NCBI RefSeq assembly: GCF_009939005.1
Contig: NZ_JAACJS010000002.1
Location: forward strand, 650,646-714,645
DNA from: Sediminibacterium roseum
GTDB taxonomy: Bacteria > Bacteroidota > Bacteroidia > Chitinophagales > Chitinophagaceae
DNA: 64,000 nucleotides
Direction of reading: 5' to 3'
The notes under the pieces were generated by a model. The model was not told where the DNA came from. It saw only the letters and a program-made list of their open reading frames with translations, and ran no database searches. This document shows positions 1 to 7,949 of this stretch, piece after piece; the first letter of the stretch is position 1, and the number at the start of each line of letters is the position of its first letter. A program made the translations under genes and the position numbers.

Positions 1-2
1 TA

Positions 3-215
3 AAGAACATGAGCCGTAACCAGGCCGCCATCACTTTAAAGGGCTTTTTTACGGAGACCGGTATCAACGGTTTCGAAAAAACCTCGCAGCGCGATGCAAC
101 TGGTATTTCTTATCTCACCGGCAAGCTTCAGAACAGCAACAAGGGTTACAACATCACCCTTATGATGAAAATGAAGAACGGCAAGTGGCAGATCATTACG
201 GTTCGGGTAAGTTAG
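3..215 (+). CDS. DUF4783-like protein, C-terminal fragment
   Basis: This is the 3' end of a gene that begins before the window; the frame is open from base 3, so the ATG at 9 is probably internal. The visible ~70 residues contain a phase F-F-T-E-T, then alternating strands ending in K-M-K-N-G-K-W-Q-I, the pattern of the NTF2-like DUF4783 family of Bacteroidota, whose members are usually small exported proteins of unknown function. The stop is followed 30 bases later by a strong terminator, so this is the last gene of its unit. The family call rests on the pattern only and no function is claimed. Confidence 0.55.
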   Translation, partial: KNMSRNQAAITLKGFFTETGINGFEKTSQRDATGISYLTGKLQNSNKGYNITLMMKMKNGKWQIITVRVS

Positions 216-246
216 CAATTGGCGCGCCCATCCCTAAATCATTTTC

Positions 247-277
247 AAGATCCCGCGGAAGCGGGATCTTTTCTTTT
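247..277 (+). terminator. Rho-independent terminator after the DUF4783-like gene
   Basis: A perfect 10-bp stem (AAGATCCCGC with GCGGGATCTT) closes a GGAA tetraloop and is followed by TTCTTTTC. It separates the first gene from nadC. Confidence 0.85.
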
Positions 278-329
278 CGGGAAGCTGTGGGCATGTTGCG
301 GCCCACAACAACGGCCACCTACGATTCCC

Positions 330-337
330 TACCTTTG
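330..337 (+). promoter_or_regulatory. Bacteroidota -7 box (TACCTTTG) for nadC
   Basis: TACCTTTG matches TAnnTTTG exactly. Only four bases separate it from the nadC ATG at 342, so transcription should begin at or next to the start codon, giving a leaderless or nearly leaderless mRNA. No TTTG is visible at the -33 position. Confidence 0.6.
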
Positions 338-341
338 TTTC

Positions 342-1202
342 ATGAAATCTTTCGACGAACAACTTACGCACCTGATCAACGAAGCTTTACAGGAAGACGT
401 TGGCGATGGCGATCATTCCACGCTTTCCAGTATTCCCGTGGGGAAGAAAGGGAAGGCCGTGCTCAAGATCAAGCAAGACGGCATACTGGCGGGCGAGGCG
501 GTGGCGGAAAAAATATTCAGGATGAAAGAAGAAGGCATCGTTTTCACCCCTTATAAAAAAGACGGGGAGGCGATGTTTATTGGCGAAAAGGCATTCGAGG
601 TGGAGGCGTCTGTGCATACGATCCTTACCTGCGAGCGCCTTGTACTGAACTGTATGCAGCGCATGAGCGGCATTGCAACCTTAACGCGTGCCTATACGGA
701 GAAACTGGAAGGCTATCATACCCGGCTGCTCGATACACGAAAAACCACGCCTAATTTCAGGCTGCTGGAGAAAGAAGCGGTCAGGATCGGCGGCGGTGTG
801 AACCACCGGTTTGGTTTGTATGATATGATCATGCTGAAGGACAATCATATCGATTACTGCGGCGGCATTGTACCCGCCATAGAGGCAGCCTATGCCTATG
901 TGCAGAAAATGAAGGATCCGCTTAAGATAGAAGTGGAAACAAGAAACATTGAAGATGTGATAAGGGTTTGTGAAGCGGGCAAAGGAAAAGTGTTCCGCAT
1001 CATGCTCGACAATTTTTCGCCGGGGCTGATCGTTGAAGCAATGAAGATCATCGACGGGGCATTTGAAACAGAGGCCAGCGGCGGCATCAACCTCGAAACC
1101 ATTGAATCGTATGCGGCCACGGGTGTTGATTATGTGAGTGTGGGCGGACTGATACACCAGGCAAAAAGTCTTGATCTCAGCCTGAAAGCTGTGATCATCT
1201 AA
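342..1202 (+). CDS. nadC: Nicotinate-nucleotide pyrophosphorylase (carboxylating), NadC
   Basis: Quinolinate phosphoribosyltransferase converts quinolinate and PRPP to nicotinate mononucleotide, CO2 and pyrophosphate in de novo NAD synthesis. The 286-residue length is normal. Family motifs are present: DTRKTTP at 131-137, GGGVNHR at about 150-156 and KDNH at about 166-169 (substrate and phosphate contacts), then the E-V-E-T-R and LDNF strands and the C-terminal SGGIN/VGGLIH phosphate loops. The frame stays open 41 codons upstream to 219, but that part runs through the terminator and promoter, so ATG 342 is the start. nadA and nadB are not adjacent. Confidence 0.96.
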   Translation: MKSFDEQLTHLINEALQEDVGDGDHSTLSSIPVGKKGKAVLKIKQDGILAGEAVAEKIFRMKEEGIVFTPYKKDGEAMFIGEKAFEVEASVHTILTCERLVLNCMQRMSGIATLTRAYTEKLEGYHTRLLDTRKTTPNFRLLEKEAVRIGGGVNHRFGLYDMIMLKDNHIDYCGGIVPAIEAAYAYVQKMKDPLKIEVETRNIEDVIRVCEAGKGKVFRIMLDNFSPGLIVEAMKIIDGAFETEASGGINLETIESYAATGVDYVSVGGLIHQAKSLDLSLKAVII

Positions 1203-1205
1203 CCT

Positions 1206-1240
1206 TAACTTTTGGAAAGTTTATAACTTTCCAAAAGTTA
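1206..1240. repeat. Perfect 16-bp inverted repeat with 3-base loop
   Basis: TAACTTTTGGAAAGTT at 1206-1221 is exactly complementary to 1225-1240, with loop TAT. It starts four bases after the nadC stop and ends 14 bases before the next ATG. No T-run follows on either strand, so it is not a standard terminator. A -7-like TAACTTTC lies inside the right arm. Confidence 0.85.
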
Positions 1241-1254
1241 CCAAACAGGAAATC

Positions 1255-1599
1255 ATGAGTAAAAAAAATAAACCGGACGCCCGCGGATTTGTTTTCAGTA
1301 CAGATCCCTCTTTCCGGTTTGAACCGGAGGAAACGGGATCGCTGGATACGCTTCCCGCAAGCCAGCAAAAGCTGCGTGTACGCCTTGATACAAAGCAACG
1401 CGCGGGCAAAGCCGTAACGCTGGTAACCGGTTTTGCCGGCAAAGAAGAAGATCTTGAGGATCTTGGCAAAAAACTAAAAAATTTCTGCGGTACCGGCGGC
1501 AGTGTGAAAGACAATGAAGCCATTGTGCAGGGCGACCAGCGGGATAAAGTATTGCAGTGGCTCTTGAAGAACGGCTATACGCAATCGAAAAAAGTATGA
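1255..1599 (+). CDS. SUI1/YciH-family translation factor-like protein
   Basis: A 114-residue protein with a C-terminal SUI1 (eIF1-type) fold at about 40-112, including the G-F-A-G loop, the conserved FCGTGGSVKD block at 77-86 and the D-Q-R-D-K-V-L-Q-W-L-L helix. Bacterial members (YciH) have been linked to discrimination during translation initiation, but the role in Bacteroidota is not settled. The N-terminal 35 residues are polar and probably flexible. It is read in the same direction as nadC, 52 bases downstream, with a perfect inverted repeat between them, and faces the CDGSH gene tail to tail. Confidence 0.88.
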   Translation: MSKKNKPDARGFVFSTDPSFRFEPEETGSLDTLPASQQKLRVRLDTKQRAGKAVTLVTGFAGKEEDLEDLGKKLKNFCGTGGSVKDNEAIVQGDQRDKVLQWLLKNGYTQSKKV

Positions 1600-1623
1600 T
1601 CCTTTCCTGGTCATTGGCGGGTG

Positions 1624-2073
1624 TTATCCCTGGAAACCAATCGCATTGTGCGTTCCATCACAGTATGGTTTTTTTGCGGAGGCCCCGCAGCGGCAAAGCG
1701 CCGTTGTGCCTTTTTTTATTTCTTCTGTTCCGTCGCTGTGTGTAATGCGGCAGTCTGTATTTACCAGGATCGGTCCGTTGGGTGTGATCTTGATATTAAG
1801 GATCTCCGCGGCTTCTTTTACCACGTTGTTCCCGGTTGAGCCTTCCCCGCCTTCTTCTTCGTTCCTGAAATAACTCAGCGCGCCGCTCGGGCATTTGCGC
1901 ACCTGTTCAATGATCTTTTCGGTGTCCGTTCCTTCCATGGTGATCCATGGCCTTTTTGTGGGATCAAAAACCTGGCGGAGCTGTGTCCAGCAAATACGGC
2001 TGTGGATGCAGGTATCAGGCTTCCATACAACGGTGATCTCACCGTTTGAATATTTTTTTGTGGTGATGGGCAT
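1624..2073 (-). CDS. Fer4_19 plus CDGSH iron-sulfur protein
   Basis: A 149-residue cytosolic protein with two predicted iron-sulfur modules. The N-terminal half fits the Fer4_19 (DUF1271) family: C22, C28 and C61 in C-I-H-S-R-I-C and K-C-P-S-G-A. The C-terminal half is a CDGSH domain with the full ligand set C127-x-C129 and C138-D-G-T-H142, which holds a 2Fe-2S cluster by three Cys and one His. Middle residues 75-85 are Gly/Glu rich and look like a linker. Family roles include redox or cluster transfer; the partner is unknown. Neighbours give no pathway hint. Confidence 0.88.
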   Translation of the reverse strand: MPITTKKYSNGEITVVWKPDTCIHSRICWTQLRQVFDPTKRPWITMEGTDTEKIIEQVRKCPSGALSYFRNEEEGGEGSTGNNVVKEAAEILNIKITPNGPILVNTDCRITHSDGTEEIKKGTTALCRCGASAKKPYCDGTHNAIGFQG

Positions 2074-2154
2074 GCCGTAAAATTACAATGAATTTGTGAA
2101 TGGCGCTTCTCCGGGCAGGCAACAGCCGGCAAGGCCAAATAGCAACTCACACGA

Positions 2155-3975
2155 TCAATAATCGATCTCCAGCTTCAGCCGGTCCTTCAGCTCCTTAACA
2201 AGCGGGTATTGCGATGCGATGTGTTCGAATTTGTCTTTGCTGTTGAGGCGCATGTGCAGGGGAATGTCTTCTCTTTCGCCTGCTTCCACAAGCACATTGA
2301 AAACAATGGCCCTGTTGTTGAAGTTGGTGTGGATATGGTCCATCAGCATCATTTTTTCCTGCTCCACAAATTTTTGTGAAGTAAGTGCCGACACTGTTAC
2401 CGTAAAACGTATTTCATTTTCAATCTCCAGCCTCGCCGCCCTGAATGTTCCGGCCGATGAGTGCTTGAGCTGCTTTTCCAATAGCTCCGTATAGCTGTCC
2501 CAGCAGGCACGCAGTTTCTCCATAGACAATACCTCCGCTTCCTTGATCTCTTCAACCGCGTACCTGTCGCCCGCTTTCTCGCGCAGCACATCCAGCAGCG
2601 ATTTTTTTACACCATTGGATGCAGGCGCCTGTCTTGGCGCAGTGCGCACCGGTGGCGGCGCCATTGCCGCTGCGGCTTGATGCGTTGGTGTTGGAGGGGC
2701 AGGCTTTGCTGCAGCCGGTGCTGCCACTGGTTTCTGGTCGATGTATAGTTTTGCCTCCGGCGTTTTTGCAGCCGCCTGCTGGTATTGTATAGGGGTTACT
2801 GCTCTTGTTTTAAAGGCGACGGGCCCGTCAACTCGTTTTTTTTTTACAACGGTGCCATTGTCCATTGCCAAGTCGATGGCCTGCTGGAGAAAATTGAGTT
2901 TGATCAGCGTAAGTTCAACGTGCAGCCTTTTGTTGCGCGCCATCTTGTAATTGATCTCTGCCTCATTGAGTATATTCAGTGCGCTTACCAGGTAGGAGAG
3001 CCCTGTTTTTGAAGCGGTGGAAACGTATTTGTCCTGCATGCCTTCTACTACTTCGAGCAACGCTGCGGATTTTGCGTCTTTTGATACGAGCAGGTTCCTG
3101 ATGAATTCTGCAAATCCATTCAATACGAGATCGCCTTCAAAACCTTTGCGGTTGATCTGGTCGTACAACATCATCGCACCGGCCATATCCTGTTGCTGCA
3201 TACAGTCCAGCAGCTTGAAGTAGTAATCTTCGTCGAGAATATTGAGGTGTTCCAGTGTATTCTGGTAGGTAACGGTTCCATTGGTAAAACTCACGATCTT
3301 ATCGAGGATGCTCAATGAGTCGCGCATGCATCCCTCGCTTTTTTGTGCGATCACCTGGAGCGCGGCTTTCTCTGCATTGATCTCTTCTTTGTCAACGATC
3401 TCCTGCAGGTGCGTCACCGTATCATTATTGGTAATGCGTTTGAAGTCGAATATCTGGCAGCGGCTCAGGATGGTAGGGAGGATCTTGTGTTTTTCTGTAG
3501 TGGCCAGGATGAAGATCGCGTACGATGGCGGTTCTTCCAGTGTTTTCAGGAACGCGTTGAAGGCACTTGCGCTGAGCATGTGTACCTCATCCACGATGTA
3601 TACTTTGTATTTCCCCGCCTGCGGCGCAAAACGTACCTGTTCTACGAGAGAACGGATATCGTCTACCGAGTTGTTGCTGGCCGCATCGAGTTCATGGATG
3701 TTAAGGGAGGTTCCTGCATCGAAAGAAACGCAGCTGTTACAGGTATTGCAGGCCTCGCCATCGGCGGTTGGGCTGGTGCAATTGATTGTTTTGGCAAGGA
3801 TCCGCGCACAGGTTGTTTTACCAACACCCCTTGGCCCGCAAAACAAAAACGCATGTGCAAGCTGGTTGTTCCGGATCGCATTTTTTAGTGTGGTAGTGAT
3901 ATGCGACTGCCCCACCACCGTATTAAAATTCTGGGGCCTGTATTTGCGTGCTGAAACGATGAATTTATTGTCCAT
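2155..3975 (-). CDS. dnaX: DNA polymerase III subunits gamma and tau
   Basis: The clamp-loader ATPase loads the sliding clamp; the long tau form also tethers polymerase and helicase. The 606-residue product has Walker A G47-PRGVGKTT-55, zinc ligands C66, C76, C79 and C82, Walker B VYIVDE with H132, and the SRC motif at 171-173. Domains I-III end near residue 370; a Pro/Ala-rich linker follows, then the tau tail. The frame extends 25 codons upstream, but the ATG at 3975 before DNKFIVSARKYRP is the family start. An A10 run at codons 377-380 (2836-2845) is a likely slippage site giving a 382-residue gamma form; see findings. Confidence 0.97.
   Translation of the reverse strand: MDNKFIVSARKYRPQNFNTVVGQSHITTTLKNAIRNNQLAHAFLFCGPRGVGKTTCARILAKTINCTSPTADGEACNTCNSCVSFDAGTSLNIHELDAASNNSVDDIRSLVEQVRFAPQAGKYKVYIVDEVHMLSASAFNAFLKTLEEPPSYAIFILATTEKHKILPTILSRCQIFDFKRITNNDTVTHLQEIVDKEEINAEKAALQVIAQKSEGCMRDSLSILDKIVSFTNGTVTYQNTLEHLNILDEDYYFKLLDCMQQQDMAGAMMLYDQINRKGFEGDLVLNGFAEFIRNLLVSKDAKSAALLEVVEGMQDKYVSTASKTGLSYLVSALNILNEAEINYKMARNKRLHVELTLIKLNFLQQAIDLAMDNGTVVKKKRVDGPVAFKTRAVTPIQYQQAAAKTPEAKLYIDQKPVAAPAAAKPAPPTPTHQAAAAMAPPPVRTAPRQAPASNGVKKSLLDVLREKAGDRYAVEEIKEAEVLSMEKLRACWDSYTELLEKQLKHSSAGTFRAARLEIENEIRFTVTVSALTSQKFVEQEKMMLMDHIHTNFNNRAIVFNVLVEAGEREDIPLHMRLNSKDKFEHIASQYPLVKELKDRLKLEIDY
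2828..2847 (-). promoter_or_regulatory. Probable slippage/frameshift site in dnaX (A10 run)
   Basis: On the coding strand, GTA AAA AAA AAA CGA encodes V377-K-K-K-R. A shift of -1, or one extra A in the transcript, reads ACG AGT TGA and stops at 2828, giving a 382-residue product that ends just after the clamp-loader core. A short self-complementary GACGGGCCCGTC follows immediately. The A-run and stop are seen; use of the site is inferred from dnaX genes of Escherichia coli (ribosomal) and Thermus (transcriptional slippage). Confidence 0.65.
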
Positions 3976-4160
3976 AGCCGGGGTGCAATATAAGATTTTA
4001 GCCGCGAGCTCTATGCTGCGGGTCGCGGCCTTTTCTGTTAATGTGAACAAGTTTTAACGTCAATCCAAGGGGTAAGGGAAGCTGATTTTTCTACCGGGTT
4101 GAACAGGTGTGCCCTCGCACAGTGAACCACCGGCCCGAACAGCCATCCTATCCTACAATG

Positions 4161-4188
4161 AAAAACAGGGGAGGCCGCAAGAGCGGCC
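4161..4188 (-). terminator. Terminator after the GNAT-like gene
   Basis: On the minus strand GGCCGC-TCTT-GCGGCC is followed by a CCCCTGTTTTT tract. It lies just past the stop of the gene ending at 4195 and upstream of dnaX. Confidence 0.6.
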
Positions 4189-4194
4189 CGAGGC

Positions 4195-5367
4195 TCATTT
4201 GTACTCCATTTCAGGATGCTTCTCAAATGGCTTGTTCCTGTCGAACAGGTAACGGAAAGTGATCATGCGGCGGCTTTGTTTGCCGTTGAGACTTTTGTAG
4301 ATGTTGATCATTTTCGGGTTCCATTCGCCGGCCCAGCCCATTTCGTACTGGTGGTACCAGCCTTTGTTCTGAACAAGCAACCCGCATTCGTAGATCATAA
4401 AACTATCGATACCCAGCGCCTGGTATTTTGGCACCACGCCAAAAGCCAGGCCCGTGAGCCTTTTGTTGTAGCCCATCTTTTTCATCCACAACAAGCGCAG
4501 TTTCTGCCAAAGGCCAAACTTGCCGTTGAAATGTTTGAAATACTGGTTGAGGTCGGGGATGTTGATGAACATCGCGATCGGTTCGTCCTTGTAATAGGCA
4601 AACCAGATCAACCTGGGGTCCATCACCGGTTTCATCTTGTTGAATAGTTTGATCACCTGCTCATTCGTGATCTCTTTTGCCTCTCCATGCTGTGCCCAGG
4701 CCGCATTGTAAACTGTAGCGAAATCAACCGCGTATTTTTCAATTTTGTCGAGGGTGAGGTGCCGCGCCTCGTATCCCGGTTTCGCTTTGAATTTTGCGTG
4801 CCGCTCGGGAAAGCGGGGTGGCAGCGGATCATCCACCTGCATGTTGTAATAAAACTGGTTGTAATAATTTTCAAACCCGTAATTGTTGAACAACGCTTCG
4901 TAGTAGGGTGGGTTGAACGACATGCCATACATCGGCTCATCATCAAAACCCTCTACCATCAATCCCCACCATTTGTCGCGGTCGCCGAAATTGATCGGCC
5001 CATCCATCGCTTCCATGCCTTTGCCCTGCAGCCAGCTCTTTGCTGTATCGAACAATACATTGGCAACGGGCTGGTCGTCTATGCAATCAAAAAAACCAAT
5101 CCCGCCGGTGGGAAAATCCGTGCCTTTGTTGATGTATTTCGAATTGGTAAAGGCAGCAATACGGCCGATCAGTTGACCGTCGTCGCTCCTGGCGATCCAC
5201 CTTTTGGCCTCACCGTATTTGAAATTTTTATTTTTCGACGGATCGAACACCTCGTTCACCTCGTTATCGAGCGACCTGATGTAACATGGGTTGCCCTGGT
5301 TCATCAACGCATTTACTTCAAGAAAATCTTTTGCGGTCTGTTTATCGGTTACTTCGATCAGTTGCAT
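4195..5367 (-). CDS. GNAT-like (YghO-type) acyltransferase-fold protein
   Basis: A 390-residue protein without signal peptide or membrane segment. The N-terminal half has the GNAT-like strand pattern W-I-A-R-x-D-x-x-Q-L-I-G-R-I-A-A-F followed by G-F-F-D-C, then a region rich in Tyr, Phe and Asn around GPINFGDRDKWWGL. The C-terminal half carries a second acyltransferase-like unit with PKYQALGID in the place of the acetyl-CoA loop and ends with W-N-P-K-M-I-N-I-Y-K-S-L. This double-GNAT architecture is typical of Bacteroidota proteins annotated as YghO-like. Substrate is unknown. It is a single gene upstream of dnaX with its own terminator. Confidence 0.6.
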   Translation of the reverse strand: MQLIEVTDKQTAKDFLEVNALMNQGNPCYIRSLDNEVNEVFDPSKNKNFKYGEAKRWIARSDDGQLIGRIAAFTNSKYINKGTDFPTGGIGFFDCIDDQPVANVLFDTAKSWLQGKGMEAMDGPINFGDRDKWWGLMVEGFDDEPMYGMSFNPPYYEALFNNYGFENYYNQFYYNMQVDDPLPPRFPERHAKFKAKPGYEARHLTLDKIEKYAVDFATVYNAAWAQHGEAKEITNEQVIKLFNKMKPVMDPRLIWFAYYKDEPIAMFINIPDLNQYFKHFNGKFGLWQKLRLLWMKKMGYNKRLTGLAFGVVPKYQALGIDSFMIYECGLLVQNKGWYHQYEMGWAGEWNPKMINIYKSLNGKQSRRMITFRYLFDRNKPFEKHPEMEYK

Positions 5368-5418
5368 CGTAGGTCTGTTTTTACAAATATAGGCCAGTAA
5401 AATGCCAAAATAAAGCCA

Positions 5419-7011
5419 TCAGTTTGCAAACAATTTTTCACTCATCTTCTCATCGTGCCCGTAGATGTCTTTCCTGAAATTGAGCAACCCGTCCTTATCC
5501 ACCCATGCGGTAAAGTACACGATGAAAACCGGAACGGGTTTTTGAACCGACACCCATTTCTCTTTCGCAAGATGCATGGCTTTGTCGATCGCCTCGCTTG
5601 TCCAGGCAGAATCATTGCGGAGCATGTACTCCGCGAATTTTTTTGGCTCGCCTATGCGGATGCAGCCATGACTGAAATTGCGGTTTGTTTGCGTAAACAG
5701 TTCGCGGTTGGGCGTATCGTGAAAATAAATACTGTAATTGTTCGGGAAAAGAAACTTCACCAGGCCCAATGAATTCGAGGGACCGGGTTTCTGCCGCACA
5801 TTAGGAACGCCACCGCTGTAACCGGTTATTTCCATATTGTTCCTGGCAATGTAGCCCGGGTTCCGTTTGATCGATGGCATGATCTCTTTGCGTACAATAC
5901 TTTCAGGTACGTTCCAGTACGGGCTGAACACAACGTATTTAAGATTGCCGTTGAAAATAACGGTGTTGTTGGCGTTCGATCCAACGATCACGTTCATGTC
6001 GAAAACAAGGCGGCCACTGTCGTACACATGCATTTTGTATTCGGGAATATTTACCAGGATGTAATTCGTGTCTTTCTCTGCCGGCATCCATCGCACGCGT
6101 TCCATGTTAACGAGCACCTGGCGGATGCGCCGGGAAACGGGAACATTGAGTTCGCCGATCATCTTATTGCCGATAACGCCATCCACCGTTAAGCCCATGC
6201 GGCGCTGGAAGTTTTTAACGCCATCCACCAGCAGCGAATCGTACACGTCGCTTGAGTCCGCTGAAGCAATGTCTCCGAATAGTTGCAAGCGGTTTTTGAT
6301 CTGAACAATACGTGCGTCAACGGCACCTGGTTTTAAAGATTTTGGAACATTGGCGATCGTATCGTTTGTTTCCTGTTTTTCCAGTGCGAGGTATTTTGAA
6401 AGGTATTCCTGCAATTTTTTGTATTGCGTATTCTGCGGCGCAAACTGGTCGGTTTCTTTTGCTTTTGTTTTGAGCGAAGAATCGAGCAGGGCGGTCAGGT
6501 CAATTTTTTTCCTGGGAATGAACCAGCCGAGTTGCGCTGCATCAATATCGCTTCCCTTGTACACTTTGGCAGCGTATTGAAAGAATTGCCCGGTGAGCAG
6601 CAACTCTGTTTGCATTACCCGGGCATCGTTCAGCACATGGTTTGGCCTTTGGCCGGTCAATGTGTCCACAAGGCCCTGCAAAGCGGGGTTGTACAGCGAG
6701 CTGTCGCCAAGATCGTTGATGTAGTTGTTCTGGAGGTTGATGAAATTATTTGCCTGTTCTGCCAAACCAGAAGTATCGAACCATGCGTACTGGTAATTCC
6801 TGTGGCTGTAAAAATCTTTGAACTGATCGGTAAACGCAGCATACTGCGGGTTTTCTGCAATGAATGCATCGATCCGGGCGCTGTCGAAAAACAGGTTGTT
6901 GAAAGAGGTTTTTTGGGTGATGGTGGTATCGCGCTGAACCATTTTTTTACTGCTGAAATACTTGCAGGAAAAAAGGAAGAACAAACAACAAACGGGTAAG
7001 AGTTTTTTCAT
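5419..7011 (-). CDS. L,D-transpeptidase, YcbB/LdtD type, lipoprotein
   Basis: Cell-wall enzyme predicted to form 3-3 cross-links in peptidoglycan or attach proteins to it. The 530-residue product starts with a lipoprotein signal peptide with lipobox LFSC (C16), so it should be anchored in a membrane facing the periplasm. A long N-terminal scaffold is followed by a peptidoglycan-binding unit (FQRRMGLTVDGVIG) and a YkuD catalytic domain with the H448-G-C450 nucleophile motif in SHGCIRIG. The order and length match the LdtD family rather than short Ldts. It lies 65 bases downstream of rsmE on the same strand. Confidence 0.92.
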   Translation of the reverse strand: MKKLLPVCCLFFLFSCKYFSSKKMVQRDTTITQKTSFNNLFFDSARIDAFIAENPQYAAFTDQFKDFYSHRNYQYAWFDTSGLAEQANNFINLQNNYINDLGDSSLYNPALQGLVDTLTGQRPNHVLNDARVMQTELLLTGQFFQYAAKVYKGSDIDAAQLGWFIPRKKIDLTALLDSSLKTKAKETDQFAPQNTQYKKLQEYLSKYLALEKQETNDTIANVPKSLKPGAVDARIVQIKNRLQLFGDIASADSSDVYDSLLVDGVKNFQRRMGLTVDGVIGNKMIGELNVPVSRRIRQVLVNMERVRWMPAEKDTNYILVNIPEYKMHVYDSGRLVFDMNVIVGSNANNTVIFNGNLKYVVFSPYWNVPESIVRKEIMPSIKRNPGYIARNNMEITGYSGGVPNVRQKPGPSNSLGLVKFLFPNNYSIYFHDTPNRELFTQTNRNFSHGCIRIGEPKKFAEYMLRNDSAWTSEAIDKAMHLAKEKWVSVQKPVPVFIVYFTAWVDKDGLLNFRKDIYGHDEKMSEKLFAN

Positions 7012-7076
7012 AGCTTATTGAATGTACACCAGGAAGTTTCTTCCTGTGCGTAGCTGTCGTATTATTTTTTAAAAGT

Positions 7077-7778
7077 TCAGCGCTGAACAACCAGAGTGGC
7101 GGCAACAACGCCGGCGGTTTCGGCGCGCAGGCGGGTATTGCCCAGGCTAACCGGTATGAAGCCGGCATCCAGGGCCAGCCGGATCTCTTCGTGCGAAAAA
7201 TCGCCCTCCGGGCCGATAAGCACCTGTACGTCGTTTGAAGCGGGAAGATCCCGTATAAAATTTTTCTGCTCATCCTCGCAATGGGCAATGAGTTTTTGTT
7301 GATGGGTTGCGTTTTTCACACAAACGTTGAATGCGATGGGCTCGTGTAAAACCGGGAGCCAGGCCTGCTGGCTCTGGAGCATTGCAGCGATCAGAATTCC
7401 ATTCATTCTGTCGTGCCGGAACCGTGTATGCTCTGTGTGATCGGTGAGCAGAGGTTGTATTTCCGTAACACCGATTTCAGTTGCTTTCTCTAGGAACCAT
7501 TCAAACCTGCTGTTGTTTTTAAGCAGTGCAATCGCGATGTTTGTTTTTTTTGCCGGCGCGGGAAGGGATGTTTGTTCTTCGATCAGGACCACCGTTTTTC
7601 TTTTGTCTTCGCTGATGATGCTTGCTTTAAAAAGATTGCCCCGCCCATCGGTCAACTGCAATGCCGCACCGGTTCTCATCCGGAGTACCTGCGTGCAATG
7701 TTTGCTGGTTTCTTCGCTTAAGGTAAAATGGGTGCTTGCAGCCGAAACAGTGTTTTCGTAGAAGAAAGGAAGGGCCAT
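7077..7778 (-). CDS. rsmE: 16S rRNA (uracil-1498-N3)-methyltransferase
   Basis: RsmE methylates U1498 of 16S rRNA with S-adenosylmethionine. The 233-residue length is typical. The N-terminal PUA-like domain spans about 1-70; the C-terminal SPOUT knot carries EKATEIGV near 103, then G189-PEGDFSHEE and L-G-N-T-R-L-R-A-E-T-A, the SAM-binding knot motifs of the family. The usual second Gly after GPEG is replaced by Asp, a mild variant. It lies between dnaB and the L,D-transpeptidase, all on the minus strand, with gaps large enough for separate transcription. Confidence 0.95.
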   Translation of the reverse strand: MALPFFYENTVSAASTHFTLSEETSKHCTQVLRMRTGAALQLTDGRGNLFKASIISEDKRKTVVLIEEQTSLPAPAKKTNIAIALLKNNSRFEWFLEKATEIGVTEIQPLLTDHTEHTRFRHDRMNGILIAAMLQSQQAWLPVLHEPIAFNVCVKNATHQQKLIAHCEDEQKNFIRDLPASNDVQVLIGPEGDFSHEEIRLALDAGFIPVSLGNTRLRAETAGVVAATLVVQR

Positions 7779-7882
7779 GGTGCGTGGTAAGTTGAGCGTG
7801 ATCGGTTTTAAGGGTGTATGATCTTTTTTTGTAACAACCTTCGCATAAAAATAGTCAAGAAGCCTGAACAGTACATAAGATC

Positions 7883-7915
7883 CGAAAACAAAGGCCGGTC
7901 CGAGAACCAGCCTTT
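7883..7915 (-). terminator. Terminator after dnaB
   Basis: On the minus strand AAAGGC-t-GGT pairs with ACC-g-GCCTTT with one mismatch, followed by GTTTTC. It lies 35 bases past the dnaB stop. Confidence 0.6.
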
Positions 7916-7949
7916 CATTGTATGATTTTAAAATTATTTTTCGTTCATG

